A stretch of 61,460 bases of DNA from Cyanosarcina radialis HA8281-LM2 (GCA_019359615.1 JAHHHA010000036.1:1-61460), one strand, 5' to 3'; shown: positions 8,402 to 16,738, counted from the stretch's first letter. Notes: a model not told the origin generated them from the sequence alone. A program made the numbers and translations.

Positions 8402-10183
8402 ATGAAAAAGCTGTTAGTCTTGTGCTTGTTTATTTTCGGGCTGTTTTTTGCCCTGTCTAACTTTCAGGGATTAGCCACTCAAGGGACGTTTGATTCGATT
8501 GTCTTGGATTTCAAAGAAAGCGTGCCAGAAACCGAGATTGCTGCTGAAATCGAGGCGATCGCTAAGCAGTATAACGTCTCGCCTCGACTTAATAGCGAAT
8601 TTTCTCGATCGGACAACCTGTATATCGTTAAAGGCGATAAAAACCTGCTCAAAAACCTGAAAAAATCGGGTTTGGCGAAAGAAACCGAATATATCGAACC
8701 TAACTATCTCTATCGCGCCCTAGAAGTCCCCAACGACCCCAACTACAACCAACAGTGGAACCTGCGAAGCGTCAATATCGAACAAGCTTGGGATGATACT
8801 AAAGGTAGCGGAATTACAGTAGCGGTCATCGATACTGGCATCAGCCAAGTTCCCGACTTAAAACAGACCGAGTTTGTCAAAGGCTACGACTTCGTTAACG
8901 ACAAAGTAGACGCTATAGATGATAACGGTCACGGAACTCATGTGGCCGGTACTGTCGCCCAATCTACTAATAACGGCTACGGCGTGGCGGGAATTGCCTA
9001 CGAAGCTAACCTCATGCCCTTAAAAGTTCTCAGTGCCGAAGGTTCTGGGACGATTTCTGATATTGCTGAAGCCATCAAATTTGCCGCCGATAACAAAGCT
9101 GATGTGATTAACATGAGTTTGGGCGGTGGTGGCGAAAGCCAACTGATGCAAGAAGCGATTAATTATGCCAACCAAAAAGGTGTAGTAGTAATTGCTGCCG
9201 CTGGTAACTCTAACGAAAATTCTGCTTCTTACCCAGCCAGATATCCCAACGTCATCGGGGTTTCGGCGATAGATGCTACTGGTGAAAAAGCATTTTATTC
9301 TAACTTTGGTGCGGGCGTAGATATCTCTGCCCCTGGCGGTTCGACTAAAGACAATAAAACTGGTGGTATTCTCCAAGAAACGATCGATTATCAAACCGGG
9401 CAACCGATCTTCGATTACTACCAAGGTACTAGCATGGCATCCCCACACGTTGCTGGGGTGGCGGCCTTAGTTAAAGCCAGCGGGGTGAATGAACCACAGG
9501 AAGTTCTCCAAGTTCTCAAACAGTCAGCCCGCAAAGTCCAAGAAGATCCGCTCAATCACTTCGGCGCGGGCCATTTAGATGCAGCAGCGGCGGTGAAATT
9601 GGCCCTCAAAGGACAAATCAGCTTCCGCGACTTCTTCCGCTGGCTGCGAGATAACGGCTACCTAAATCTCCGCTTCTGGATCGATGGCGGTGCAGTGGCA
9701 CTTTTGCCCAAGGTGTTGATGGTCATCGGTTCCTACTTACTAGCTTGGTTCCTGCGCAATTACTTCCCCTTCGCTTGGAGTTGGTCGCTAACTGGCGGGT
9801 TAGTAGCTGGTAGTTCTGGGTTGTTTTTCTTGCGGGGGATTTACATCTTCGATTTACCCCAATGGCCCTTCCGCGTCGCGGGCAGTTCCATCCCCGAACT
9901 GGGGAACATCGTTCAAGGCAGTAGCGTTTTAAACCCATTGTTTGCCAGCGTTCTCATTCCTGGAGTGTTGGTGGTGCTACTACTCGGACACCCTACCTGG
10001 AAGTGGTTCGCCATCGGTTCGGCTTTAGGTGTAGCCTCCTGTCTAGCAGTAAGCGCAGTGCTGTCGCCGGCCGTCTGGGGATTAGGCGATGGTACGTGGG
10101 CGAGGCTGTTCTTGATTGCTAACGCCCTACTATGTTACGGAATTGCCCGTTTAGCTGCTAAACCATCGGAGCAAATAGCATGA
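8402..10183 (+). CDS. Subtilisin-family (S8) protease with membrane tail
   Basis: Serine endopeptidase, 593 aa. An N-terminal signal segment (LLVLCLFIFGLFFALSNF) is followed by an inhibitor-I9-like propeptide (about 30-105) and the S8 catalytic domain. Catalytic residues are visible: Asp144 (VAVIDTGI), His177 (NGHGTHVAG), Asn269 (AAAGNSNE) and Ser344 (GTSMASPHVAG). The catalytic domain ends near 400. The remaining part has about five hydrophobic segments (for example MVIGSYLLAWFL, ASVLIPGVLVVLLLG, ALGVASCLAVSAVL, LFLIANALLCYGIARLAA), so the protease is anchored in the membrane by its C-terminus. Its stop overlaps the next start (ATGA), so the two genes are translationally coupled. Confidence 0.92.
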   Translation: MKKLLVLCLFIFGLFFALSNFQGLATQGTFDSIVLDFKESVPETEIAAEIEAIAKQYNVSPRLNSEFSRSDNLYIVKGDKNLLKNLKKSGLAKETEYIEPNYLYRALEVPNDPNYNQQWNLRSVNIEQAWDDTKGSGITVAVIDTGISQVPDLKQTEFVKGYDFVNDKVDAIDDNGHGTHVAGTVAQSTNNGYGVAGIAYEANLMPLKVLSAEGSGTISDIAEAIKFAADNKADVINMSLGGGGESQLMQEAINYANQKGVVVIAAAGNSNENSASYPARYPNVIGVSAIDATGEKAFYSNFGAGVDISAPGGSTKDNKTGGILQETIDYQTGQPIFDYYQGTSMASPHVAGVAALVKASGVNEPQEVLQVLKQSARKVQEDPLNHFGAGHLDAAAAVKLALKGQISFRDFFRWLRDNGYLNLRFWIDGGAVALLPKVLMVIGSYLLAWFLRNYFPFAWSWSLTGGLVAGSSGLFFLRGIYIFDLPQWPFRVAGSSIPELGNIVQGSSVLNPLFASVLIPGVLVVLLLGHPTWKWFAIGSALGVASCLAVSAVLSPAVWGLGDGTWARLFLIANALLCYGIARLAAKPSEQIA

Positions 10184-10401
10184 GTAAGACTGTTACTGGC
10201 ACTATCGAACGTCAAGGTTTCGGCCCTGGTACGTGGGCCTTAGCCTCGGATGACGGCCAAACTTACGAACTGAAGAATGCCCCAGCCGAATTGCGTCAAG
10301 CTGGGGTCAAAGCTACAGTTACGGGGGAAATCCGCGATGATGTGATGAGTTTAGCGATGATCGGCCCGGTTTTAGAAGTGCGATCGTTTGAATTGAACTA
10401 G
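10180..10401 (+). CDS. Small hypothetical protein coupled to the S8 protease
   Basis: 73 aa, no signal peptide or membrane segment. The sequence is a short beta-rich domain (VTGTIERQGFGPGTWALASD, TYELKNAP, VKATVTGEIRDDVMSL) resembling small OB-like or DUF5818-like domains; the family name is uncertain. It overlaps the protease stop by 4 bp, so both are made from one message. A role as partner or regulator of the membrane protease is inference from this coupling only. Confidence 0.75.
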   Translation: MSKTVTGTIERQGFGPGTWALASDDGQTYELKNAPAELRQAGVKATVTGEIRDDVMSLAMIGPVLEVRSFELN

Positions 10402-10419
10402 ATAACATCAGTTCTCAAA

Positions 10420-10447
10420 TCCACTATCTCAGACCTGGGATAGTGGA
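10420..10447 (+). terminator. Hairpin after the protease operon
   Basis: TCCACTATC (10420-10428) and GATAGTGGA (10439-10447) form a perfect 9-bp stem with a 10-nt loop, 18 bp after the stop of the small gene. There is no T run after it, so it may be a factor-dependent terminator, an mRNA-stabilising hairpin, or a site. Confidence 0.45.
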
Positions 10448-10579
10448 ACGATCGCACCCTTCTAGATGAAACTAACGAATGTCAGTAAATCAGTATATTG
10501 ACCGATTATTTCCGTCGCCACTTATGGATAATTAAATTGAACGCCTTGGTAAATTACAACCGATCGTCAGGAGGTATTA

Positions 10580-10837
10580 ATGGCCAACTCTTCGGATTTC
10601 TTGTCTCCTCGCGGTCGTTACTACGGTAAGGTCAAGCCAGAAAACTTGGTTTTTAACGCCAACTTGCAAGAATTTGCTCAACGAATCAGCTTCATCTGCA
10701 ACTTAGAAACTGCTGGTAAACTTTCTCCAGAAGAAGCTTATCAACAAATCAAGGATTTATGGAAAGAACTCAAGCGCAGCAAAAAGTCTCTTGGGATCGG
10801 CACTGAGCCATTTCAAAGTGGCGAGGAAGGAGTGTAA
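10580..10837 (+). CDS. Small conserved cyanobacterial protein (DUF7219-like)
   Basis: 85 aa. Starts 6 bp after a strong ribosome-binding site AGGAGGT. The sequence SSDFLSPRGRYYGKVKPENL followed by FAQRISFICNLETAGKLSPEEAYQ resembles a small soluble family common in cyanobacteria; I think it is DUF7219 but cannot confirm. Predicted mostly helical after residue 25. No function is known to me. It is followed at once by heptanucleotide repeats. Confidence 0.7.
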   Translation: MANSSDFLSPRGRYYGKVKPENLVFNANLQEFAQRISFICNLETAGKLSPEEAYQQIKDLWKELKRSKKSLGIGTEPFQSGEEGV

Positions 10838-10841
10838 GAAG

Positions 10842-10957
10842 TGTTGAGTGTTGAGTGTTGAGTGTTGAGTTAAAAATAACTCCGAACTCCGTTGGCGCAG
10901 CCTGCCCTCGGCGCATACTCCGAACTCCGAACTCCGAACTCACCTCTCGCTCTCTCA
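10842..10957. repeat. Heptanucleotide tandem repeats (STRR type)
   Basis: Tandem GTGTTGA units (10842-10869) are followed by ACTCCGA units (10878-10942) around a unique insert. These are short tandemly repeated heptamers of the kind scattered through genomes of many filamentous cyanobacteria. Confidence 0.85.
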
Positions 10958-10974
10958 CCCTCTCCCTTGGCCCA

Positions 10975-12144
10975 TCAATGTTTGAGAAACAGATCGATTT
11001 TACCCACAGCAGTTTCTAAAATCGGTGGGTCCCAAACTAAAGCAAACCGGACGTAACCCTCACCAGATTTACCAAATCCCGCGCCAGAAGATGCAGCTAC
11101 TCCCGTCTGCTCTACTAACTGGGTGCAAAATCCCATAGAATTTTGGCTCCAAGGCTCTGGTAGCTTGGCCCAAACGTACATAGTGGCTGTGGGCTTGGGA
11201 ACGTGCCAACCAATGCCATTCAAAGCATTGACGAAGGCATCTCTTCGCTGGCGGAAAGTGCTGACAGTAGTTTGAACTATTTCTTGCGAGCCAGTGAGGG
11301 CAGCGATCGCCCCATTTAAAATTCCCCGATACTGGTTAAAATCGACTGCGGCCTTGATCTGCCGCAAAGCCAGAATTAATTGAGCATTCCCAACAGCGTA
11401 GCCGATTCTAAATCCGCCCATGTTATAAGACTTTGACAGCGTAAAGAATTCGATCGAGACGCTTTTTTGCGGATCGGCTTGCAATATCGACGGTGGCGGG
11501 GAACCCTCAAACACCAAGTCAGCATAAGGAAAATCGTGAACTAACACCAAATCGTGTTTTTGGCAAAAAGCCACGGCTGACTGGAAAAAAGACAAAGGCG
11601 CGATCGCAGTTGTAGGATTGTGGGGATAGCTCAAAACCATCATCCGCGCTTGCGAGAGAACTAACGGCGGGATCTCTTCAAATACTGGCAAAAAAGCATT
11701 CTCGGCCCGCATCGGCATCGGATAAATTTGCCCGCCTGCCAGATAAACTCCACCTGCATGAGAAGGATATCCAGGATCGAGCAGCAAAGCAAAATCTCCT
11801 GGATTTAACACGGCTAAAGGTAAATGAGCCGTTCCTTCCTGAGAGCCAATCAGCGGCAAAACTTCGGTTTCGGGATCGACCGGAATCCCATATTTTTGTT
11901 CGTACCAGCTAGCCGCTGCTTGCCGAAATTTTTGCGTACCGTGAAAGAGCAAGTAGCCATGTGTACTACGATCGTCTAAAGACTCTTTAATCGCTGCGAT
12001 CGAGTGGTCTGATGCTGCTAAATCTGAAGAACCAAGCGAAAGATCGATTATCTGCTGCCCAGCAGCTTTAGCCTTGGCCTTCGCCCGATCCATATCGGCG
12101 AAGACATTAGCTTTTAAGGGTTGCAAACGTTCTGCGAAACGCAT
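10975..12144 (-). CDS. LL-diaminopimelate-type aminotransferase
   Basis: Fold-type-I PLP aminotransferase, 389 aa, of the class I/II group. The PLP-lysine motif is TLSKSYNMGGFRIGYA; other landmarks are LSYPHNPTTAIA (the NPT segment), VHDFPYADLVFEG, and a C-terminal arginine region VRFALV. The protein resembles cyanobacterial LL-diaminopimelate aminotransferase homologues, which convert tetrahydrodipicolinate to LL-DAP for lysine and peptidoglycan, but the group also contains aspartate and glutamine-type aminotransferases, so substrate is not certain. It stands alone, flanked on both sides by heptamer repeats, with thioredoxin upstream on the same strand. Confidence 0.85.
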   Translation of the reverse strand: MRFAERLQPLKANVFADMDRAKAKAKAAGQQIIDLSLGSSDLAASDHSIAAIKESLDDRSTHGYLLFHGTQKFRQAAASWYEQKYGIPVDPETEVLPLIGSQEGTAHLPLAVLNPGDFALLLDPGYPSHAGGVYLAGGQIYPMPMRAENAFLPVFEEIPPLVLSQARMMVLSYPHNPTTAIAPLSFFQSAVAFCQKHDLVLVHDFPYADLVFEGSPPPSILQADPQKSVSIEFFTLSKSYNMGGFRIGYAVGNAQLILALRQIKAAVDFNQYRGILNGAIAALTGSQEIVQTTVSTFRQRRDAFVNALNGIGWHVPKPTATMYVWAKLPEPWSQNSMGFCTQLVEQTGVAASSGAGFGKSGEGYVRFALVWDPPILETAVGKIDLFLKH

Positions 12145-12149
12145 AATCA

Positions 12150-12232
12150 GGAGTTCAGGAGTTCAGGAGTTTAGCACGCAGCAGTTCAGAGTTAATTTTT
12201 GACTTTTGACTTTTGACTTTTGACTTTTCTCC
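12150..12232. repeat. Heptanucleotide tandem repeats
   Basis: Units of CAGGAGTT (12151-12174) and several TTTTGAC units (12193-12226) fill the gap between the aminotransferase and thioredoxin genes. Confidence 0.8.
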
Positions 12233-12236
12233 TCTA

Positions 12237-12563
12237 CTATCCCAAATGCTTCTCTACCATTTTGGCTAATTTATCTTTAGTAATTGCTCCTTCCCAAGAA
12301 GCCAAAACTTCCCCAGCCTTGACCAATCTTAAAGCTGGGACACCTTCTACCTGGTAGTTGTTGACGGTTTCAGGATTGGGATCGACCTCCATCTTAACGA
12401 CTTTGAGGCGATCGCTATAATTGGTAGCTGCCCAGTCTACAGATGGCGATACTAAACGGCAAGGACCGCACCACCCAGCCCAAAAATAGACTAACACTGG
12501 GCGATCGGCTTGCAAGACCTCGGTTTCAAATTGGTTATCGGTAATGGCGATCGTACTGCTCAC
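12237..12563 (-). CDS. Thioredoxin-family protein
   Basis: 108 aa, thioredoxin fold with the canonical WCGPC redox motif at residues 31-35. The cis-proline region is present (VEGVPALRLVKAGE). The segment AWVG-type residues around the active site (YFWAGWCGPCRLVSPSVD) is close to cyanobacterial TrxM- or TrxY-like proteins, but Val-Asp-Pro in VEMEVDPNPE and an extended loop set it apart from the classic TrxA. Cytoplasmic, as there is no signal peptide. It reduces protein disulfides. Bases 12564-12840 hold no further gene. Confidence 0.9.
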   Translation of the reverse strand: MSSTIAITDNQFETEVLQADRPVLVYFWAGWCGPCRLVSPSVDWAATNYSDRLKVVKMEVDPNPETVNNYQVEGVPALRLVKAGEVLASWEGAITKDKLAKMVEKHLG

Positions 12564-12840
12564 GGCACTGATGGTTCAAATTGGTTTTCTAGCAATGATT
12601 TTCCCCAACAAGTGAGGATAAACTTTTTCCAGTCTACCAAAACCACCTCCCCAAGCTCGATCGACCTGTACTTGATGTATCTTTTAATAAACTTTTGTTA
12701 ATCTTTTTTAAATATAATAATTTTTATCAAATTTGCCGATCGAATTGTAACTGTGTATACTGAAGAAGATTTTTGTTCGAGCTAATGAATCTTGAATTAG
12801 AATTGAGTTTAAGCAGACTTCTATATTGAGCTAAGACTTT

Positions 12841-13083
12841 ATGAGTACCAACGCCACCCTACCCAATAAATCGGTTCAATACTCCATTGATGTTATTCAA
12901 GACGAAGCCCGCACCTTGGTTGAAAAAGGAGTGGTAAGTCGCCAGCAGCCGCTCTACGTCCTTTGTCAATACATCCCACCCAGAGAATGGGTATGCGTCG
13001 AATGCGAACTAGAGAGATGTGATTATTTGCTGCGCGATCGCATTGGCGACCTGTTGGGTCACGAAGAATGGGATAACGATTAG
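12841..13083 (+). CDS. DUF4327 family protein
   Basis: 80 aa soluble protein. The block YSIDVIQDEARTLVEKGVVS then REWVCVECELERCDYLLRDR is characteristic of DUF4327, a small family found in cyanobacteria. Two cysteines lie in VCVECELERC, and acidic residues crowd the C-terminus. No function is known. It is a single-gene unit read away from the thioredoxin gene; heptamer repeats start right after the stop. Confidence 0.85.
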   Translation: MSTNATLPNKSVQYSIDVIQDEARTLVEKGVVSRQQPLYVLCQYIPPREWVCVECELERCDYLLRDRIGDLLGHEEWDND

Positions 13084-13160
13084 GAAGTGTTGAGGGTTGA
13101 GGGTTGAGTGTGGAGTTAAAAATAACTCCGAACTCCGAACTCTCCTCGCCCTCTTCCCGC
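13084..13160. repeat. Heptanucleotide tandem repeats
   Basis: Copies of GTTGAGG/GTGTTGA and ACTCCGA heptamers fill the short gap between the convergent DUF4327 gene and the next minus-strand gene. Confidence 0.8.
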
Positions 13161-13170
13161 TCTCTCAAGC

Positions 13171-13560
13171 CTAAGAATTTGACTCAGAATTGCGGAGATT
13201 TTCTAGTTCGCTCCGTAAGGTAGCAATTTGGGCCGTGAGATCCTGAATTTCCGATTGGGCTTGGGGATCGGGGTTAGGGGTAGTAACTGTAGTTGGAGTG
13301 CTAGGGGAATAAGTATTGGTAGGGCGCGTCGCGGCAGGACGTTGCTGCCAGAGGCGATCGACAAAATTGCGGGCCTCTTCCTCGGTGACTGCTCCTTTTG
13401 CCGCCCAATCTTCTGCCTGCTGGCTCCATTTAGACTTTAACTCCGAGAGGTTAGCATCCCGTTTTTGGGGATCTTGTAAAGTTTCCAGGAGCGAACTAGT
13501 AGCACCTAAAGTGATGCGAAAGCCTCTTTGGAGTAACTGCACGAAACTATCTGGATTCAT
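13171..13560 (-). CDS. Conserved hypothetical, phasin-like, 129 aa
   Basis: The N-terminal 70 residues are an amphipathic helical region (SFVQLLQRGFRITLGATSSL, LSELKSKWSQQAEDWAAKGA, EEARNFVDRLW). A Pro/Thr-rich linker (TRPTNTYSPSTPTTVTTPNP) leads to a C-terminal coiled coil (IQDLTAQIATLRSELENLRN). This layout matches cyanobacterial proteins annotated as phasin-like or thylakoid-associated, but I cannot assign a function. It is downstream of the 13626-13982 gene on the same strand (65-bp gap) and may share its message. Confidence 0.75.
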   Translation of the reverse strand: MNPDSFVQLLQRGFRITLGATSSLLETLQDPQKRDANLSELKSKWSQQAEDWAAKGAVTEEEARNFVDRLWQQRPAATRPTNTYSPSTPTTVTTPNPDPQAQSEIQDLTAQIATLRSELENLRNSESNS

Positions 13561-13625
13561 GTTTCTCTAGCTCTGGATGTCGGTTTAAATTCTAGCAAAC
13601 CTGACAAATCGATGCAGATCGGTTT

Positions 13626-13982
13626 TCAACCCATTTGTTCTAAATATTGGTTGACATCTTCTACTAAGCGAGTCAGTTCGGCTTCGGTAGTCAAGCGGAT
13701 GCGATCGTCTCGCAAGGTAATCAGCACTTTGGCGGCAAAGGGAGTAGACCAAATATTAGGATTGCAGAAAATCTCTAGAAACACGTCTCCGGTGTATTGA
13801 TATTCCATCGGCTGTTCGGGACTGGGTTTGCCGCTACTACCTGAAGTAGCTTGTACGGTTTTAGCTTTAAGCTTTTGCATCAGTTCGTCTAGTGCCGCTT
13901 TTAAATCCCTGGCAGATTGGGGAGTAAAGCTAAAAGAGACAGAACCCTCAACTAGGTTGAGCGTTAATTGGGCAAGTGACAT
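13626..13982 (-). CDS. Conserved cyanobacterial hypothetical, 118 aa
   Basis: No named family recalled. A beta-strand-rich N-terminus (AQLTLNLVEGSVSFSFTP) is followed by a helix (ARDLKAALDELMQKLKA), a flexible Ser/Gly/Pro linker, strands (DVFLEIFCNPNIWSTPF, KVLITLRDDRIRLTTEAE) and a final helix. No signal or membrane segment. It is divergent from the methyltransferase gene, with 66 bp between starts, and probably co-transcribed with the phasin-like gene downstream. Confidence 0.7.
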   Translation of the reverse strand: MSLAQLTLNLVEGSVSFSFTPQSARDLKAALDELMQKLKAKTVQATSGSSGKPSPEQPMEYQYTGDVFLEIFCNPNIWSTPFAAKVLITLRDDRIRLTTEAELTRLVEDVNQYLEQMG

Positions 13983-14048
13983 GAGTAATAGTTGAAATTA
14001 ATATCTGTTACCCCATATTACAGATACTTATCTCCTAGCAAGGCAAAC

Positions 14049-14639
14049 ATGAACAAAAAGCAACTTTTCGATCGCTGGGCTGCAAGCTACGATTGGCTAT
14101 TTCCCTCAGTCATGTACCAAGCTGCCCACAAACGACTGCTGGAATATGTAGATTTACCGCCTCAACCTCGCGTTCTCGATATTGGGTGCGGTACGGGACG
14201 CTTGCTCGATCGCTTAGCGACTGAGTTCCCCGACTTGCAAGGTACTGGCTTAGATTTATCTCCAGAAATGCTGCGGATTGCCCGTCGAAGCCATCACCAT
14301 CACCCTCGTTTAATCTTCAGATCGGGTAACGCTGAAAACCTGCCCTTCGCTGACGGACAGTTTGATGCCATCTTCAGTAGTTTTAGCTTTCTGCACTATC
14401 CCGATCCAGAACGGGTATGCCAAGAAGTCAGTAGGGTGTTGCAAGTGCAAGGACGCTTTTATTTAGTCGATATGACTTTTAGCCAAACCGCCGAAACTCA
14501 GCATCTACCGATCTCGCCTGGAGGCATTCGACTTTACAGCCCGCCCGCCCGCGATCGATTGGGCAAACAGGCAGGGTTGAGTTGTTTGGGACACTACCAT
14601 CTCCTCGGTCTGGTTTTGCTAACGGTTTTTGTCAGCTAG
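14049..14639 (+). CDS. Class I SAM-dependent methyltransferase
   Basis: 196 aa. Motif I VLDIGCGTGRLLDRLA, motif II GTGLDLSPEMLRIAR, and the later segment LPFADGQFDAIFSSFSFLHY place it in the Methyltransf_11/UbiE-like group. The block DPERVCQEVSRVLQVQGRFYLVD is the usual post-motif strand-helix-strand. The substrate is not evident. I start it at the ATG at 14049, where the alignment-like N-terminus KKQLFDRWAASYDWLFP begins; an earlier in-frame ATG at 13992 would overlap the divergent promoter region. Bases 14640-14894 show no gene. Confidence 0.85.
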   Translation: MNKKQLFDRWAASYDWLFPSVMYQAAHKRLLEYVDLPPQPRVLDIGCGTGRLLDRLATEFPDLQGTGLDLSPEMLRIARRSHHHHPRLIFRSGNAENLPFADGQFDAIFSSFSFLHYPDPERVCQEVSRVLQVQGRFYLVDMTFSQTAETQHLPISPGGIRLYSPPARDRLGKQAGLSCLGHYHLLGLVLLTVFVS

Positions 14640-14894
14640 AAGCGATCGGGAACTGTAGTAGAATGCTACGAAAATCCCGATATGTATGCGATCGATCTTG
14701 CTATTCCAAACGATCGGCTAATCGGAGGATTTGAATACGAAAATGCAATCTCAGTCCCGAACGATTTGTAGCGATCGATCGGGAATTGCCCAAAGAACGG
14801 CTAAAGTGAGCGGCAGCAGATGAGACCGACACAAAGCATGAAGACTTTATACTGTTTGCTCCACTGTGTTGTTATGCTACCGCAATCGCTTTCA

Positions 14895-15422
14895 TTAATT
14901 GGCACTAACTTGACTCTTTGCTTCAGCAGTTCGTCTTCCCCAAGGCTTCAGAACTGAAATTCCAATGATGATAAAGAGAAAGAGAACCTGAATGACAGTT
15001 CCAAGCAACACGCCTCTAGCATCGAACTCATAAATGGGATTGCCAAGGGCTTGTAGCCCATTCTGTGCTGACAGTCTCTCCGCAGTATTACCCCAAGGAA
15101 ATAGCCAGAAGGTTCCAAATACAACCAACCCAGTTGTTAGAAACCACTTTGTAATTACCCAGTAAAACTTGGTAAACCCATAGTTTGTCACCCAACAAAG
15201 AAGCGTGGCTGTAACAACCGAACCAATCGCTGAGGGAATCACAATCCAGTCATCTAGCAAATTGATTGCAGAATTGAGGGCATTCAGTACATCGCCATCG
15301 ATCGATGTTGTATTTCTCAACGATAGAAGAAACATACTTAAAACGGCTCCTGTCCACAGTGCCGCAAAACCAATGTGTGCTGATAGTAACCAGTTTTTCT
15401 CAGTGACGCTTAGTTTAGACAT
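14895..15422 (-). CDS. DUF2269-like integral membrane protein
   Basis: 175 aa with four hydrophobic segments: about 10-30 (AHIGFAALWTGAVLSMFLLS), 55-80 (WIVIPSAIGSVVTATLLCWV), 85-105 (WVITKWFLTTGLVVFGTFWL) and 140-160 (VLLGTVIQVLFLFIIIGISV). Histidine near the N-terminus and the overall pattern resemble DUF2269-type proteins. It lies downstream of a MarR regulator on the same strand (156-bp gap) and the gap holds two copies of a sequence like the regulator's own palindrome, so it is a probable MarR target. Transport or stress role is inference. Confidence 0.75.
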   Translation of the reverse strand: MSKLSVTEKNWLLSAHIGFAALWTGAVLSMFLLSLRNTTSIDGDVLNALNSAINLLDDWIVIPSAIGSVVTATLLCWVTNYGFTKFYWVITKWFLTTGLVVFGTFWLFPWGNTAERLSAQNGLQALGNPIYEFDARGVLLGTVIQVLFLFIIIGISVLKPWGRRTAEAKSQVSAN

Positions 15423-15512
15423 TTTCCCTCCTCAATCGTTCGCATCGAAAATCACAGAAAGTTTAACCTGCAACGATTTGAGTTGTTTCAGGCAAAAGTT
15501 AGCGAATTGATG

Positions 15513-15542
15513 CTTAACATATCAATAATTAACATATTAAGT
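15513..15542 (-). promoter_or_regulatory. Two MarR-operator-like sites
   Basis: CTTAACATATCAAT (15513-15526) and AATTAACATATTAAGT (15527-15542) lie end to end, 91 bp upstream of the membrane gene. The second matches 14 of 16 positions of the centre (AGTTAACATATTAACT) of the palindrome at the MarR gene start. Together they look like two adjacent operators. Confidence 0.6.
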
Positions 15543-15578
15543 AATTTCTTGAAAGTCAACCCTCCAAAACTGAAATAC

Positions 15579-16085
15579 CTAGATCAGGTTCTCAACGATT
15601 CGATCGAGGAGCTTCAGAATCGGTTCCTGCTCCGCTTCCGAAATGTTTCCTGTTGCTCTTTGGATCGTCTGTGCGCCAAGTGGCGGTAGAACCTTCATCA
15701 ATTGCTTGCCCTCATCTGTCAACCACACGCGGACGACTCGGCGATCGTTAGAGTCGCGCTCTCGGTAGACTAAGTTGCGCTCCTCCATGCGATCGACAAC
15801 TCCTGTTAGCGTTGCGCCTAACTGCTTCAATTTGTCGGCGATTCCTGTTGTAGAAAGCCCGTTTTCTTCCCACAAACAACATAAGACAAGATAGTGGAAC
15901 GGTGTCAAACCGTAAGGTTCAAGCCGCTCTAGAAAATCGCGGTACATCAGTTGAGAAGCAAGTTTCAGCTTGTACCCCAAATTGTAAGGAGCGAGAGCAT
16001 ATTGCCATTGTTGAAGAAAATCGGCATTAGAGGATGAGCTAGGCATTTGACGAGAGGGGTGACTGCTTAACCAAATAGTTAACAT
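15579..16085 (-). CDS. MarR-family transcriptional regulator
   Basis: 168 aa winged-helix regulator. The MarR core is clear: LASQLMYRDFLERLEPYGLTPFHYLVLCCLWEENG is the dimer helix and helix 2, TTGIADKLKQLGATLTGVVDRMEERNLV is the recognition helix, and RERDSNDRRVVRVWLTDEGK is the wing. The nominal start at 16085 lies inside a perfect palindrome; the Met at 16046 (MPSSSS) is a credible alternative start. It is upstream of a DUF2269-like membrane gene on the same strand, and it probably represses both itself and that gene. Ligand is unknown. Confidence 0.9.
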   Translation of the reverse strand: MLTIWLSSHPSRQMPSSSSNADFLQQWQYALAPYNLGYKLKLASQLMYRDFLERLEPYGLTPFHYLVLCCLWEENGLSTTGIADKLKQLGATLTGVVDRMEERNLVYRERDSNDRRVVRVWLTDEGKQLMKVLPPLGAQTIQRATGNISEAEQEPILKLLDRIVENLI

Positions 16086-16094
16086 ATTAACTAT
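16075..16094 (-). promoter_or_regulatory. MarR-type palindromic operator
   Basis: ATAGTTAA-CATA-TTAACTAT is a perfect 8-4-8 inverted repeat overlapping the nominal start of the MarR gene. Its size and symmetry suit a MarR dimer, and related sequences recur upstream of the next gene. Autoregulation is inferred. Confidence 0.65.
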
Positions 16095-16510
16095 TCTACG
16101 ACGCTCACTGAATCAACTGCCTCAAACTACTGCCCTACTAACTTTGTTCAAAAAACTTAATTTTGTAACTTCAACCAGTAAGCTTTAAACTGCTGCTTCA
16201 ACCCGCAATTTAGGCGACATAAGTATATATTATACCCACTTTGCTTGATAAAACTCCTATTTGGGGATTTATATCGCAGATCTGCGGTATAAATCCCGAT
16301 AACTTGGGAAGCTAAGGTTAAGGCCAGCTTGCAAGCTGAAGCTTGAAAAATCGTGTTGACCGCCAAGGCGATCGCCATTAATGCAGTCTAAGCTAATCGA
16401 TCGGAGCGATCGATTCCCTCTTGGTGTTTCCTTAGCAGCTAATATCAAGTATGGGCTTGTAGGTTAAGCCGCTAAAATTAGATTGATACTTTCTATTCAA
16501 GATAAATAAT
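16095..16510. other. Intergenic, no gene accepted
   Basis: A 73-codon minus-strand frame (16157-16378) exists, but its composition is unlike a protein family and it has no ribosome-binding site. The region should include the promoter of the antitoxin gene at 16511. Nothing else is seen. Confidence 0.45.
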
Positions 16511-16738
16511 ATGACTTTAAATGAACTTCAAGATCGAGCTTTGAAACTTTCTGTTCGAGATCGCTGGCAGCTAATTAATACCTTAATGCGATCGGTTCAA
16601 CCCCAGCCTCAGCTAACAGTTAAACCTCAAGGTTTAGCCGCAAGTTTAATCGGTATTGCCAAAACAGACGCACCGCCACCAACAGACGAAGAAGTGAAAG
16701 CAATGCTAGACGAGCGTTTGGTTCAAAAGTATTTGTAA
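16511..16738 (+). CDS. Antitoxin-like protein of a PIN-type TA pair
   Basis: 75 aa. The N-terminal part (LNELQDRALKLSVRDRWQLINTLMRSVQ) is a helical block common to small cyanobacterial antitoxins whose partner is a PIN protein. The middle (GLAASLIGIAKTDAPPPTDEEVKAMLDERLVQKYL) is the flexible toxin-binding type tail. Its stop overlaps the start of the PIN gene by one base (TAATG), the usual TA arrangement. Since the toxin gene is cut to 49 codons, this antitoxin is probably an orphan relic. Confidence 0.75.
   Translation: MTLNELQDRALKLSVRDRWQLINTLMRSVQPQPQLTVKPQGLAASLIGIAKTDAPPPTDEEVKAMLDERLVQKYL

Noticed and set aside
10842-13160. Regularly spaced short repeats that might be a CRISPR array
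   Set aside because: Units are 7 bp head to tail without unique spacers of constant length, and no cas genes are present. They are heptamer tandem repeats.
16157-16378. 73-codon minus-strand frame
   Set aside because: No ribosome-binding site, no family resemblance and biased composition.
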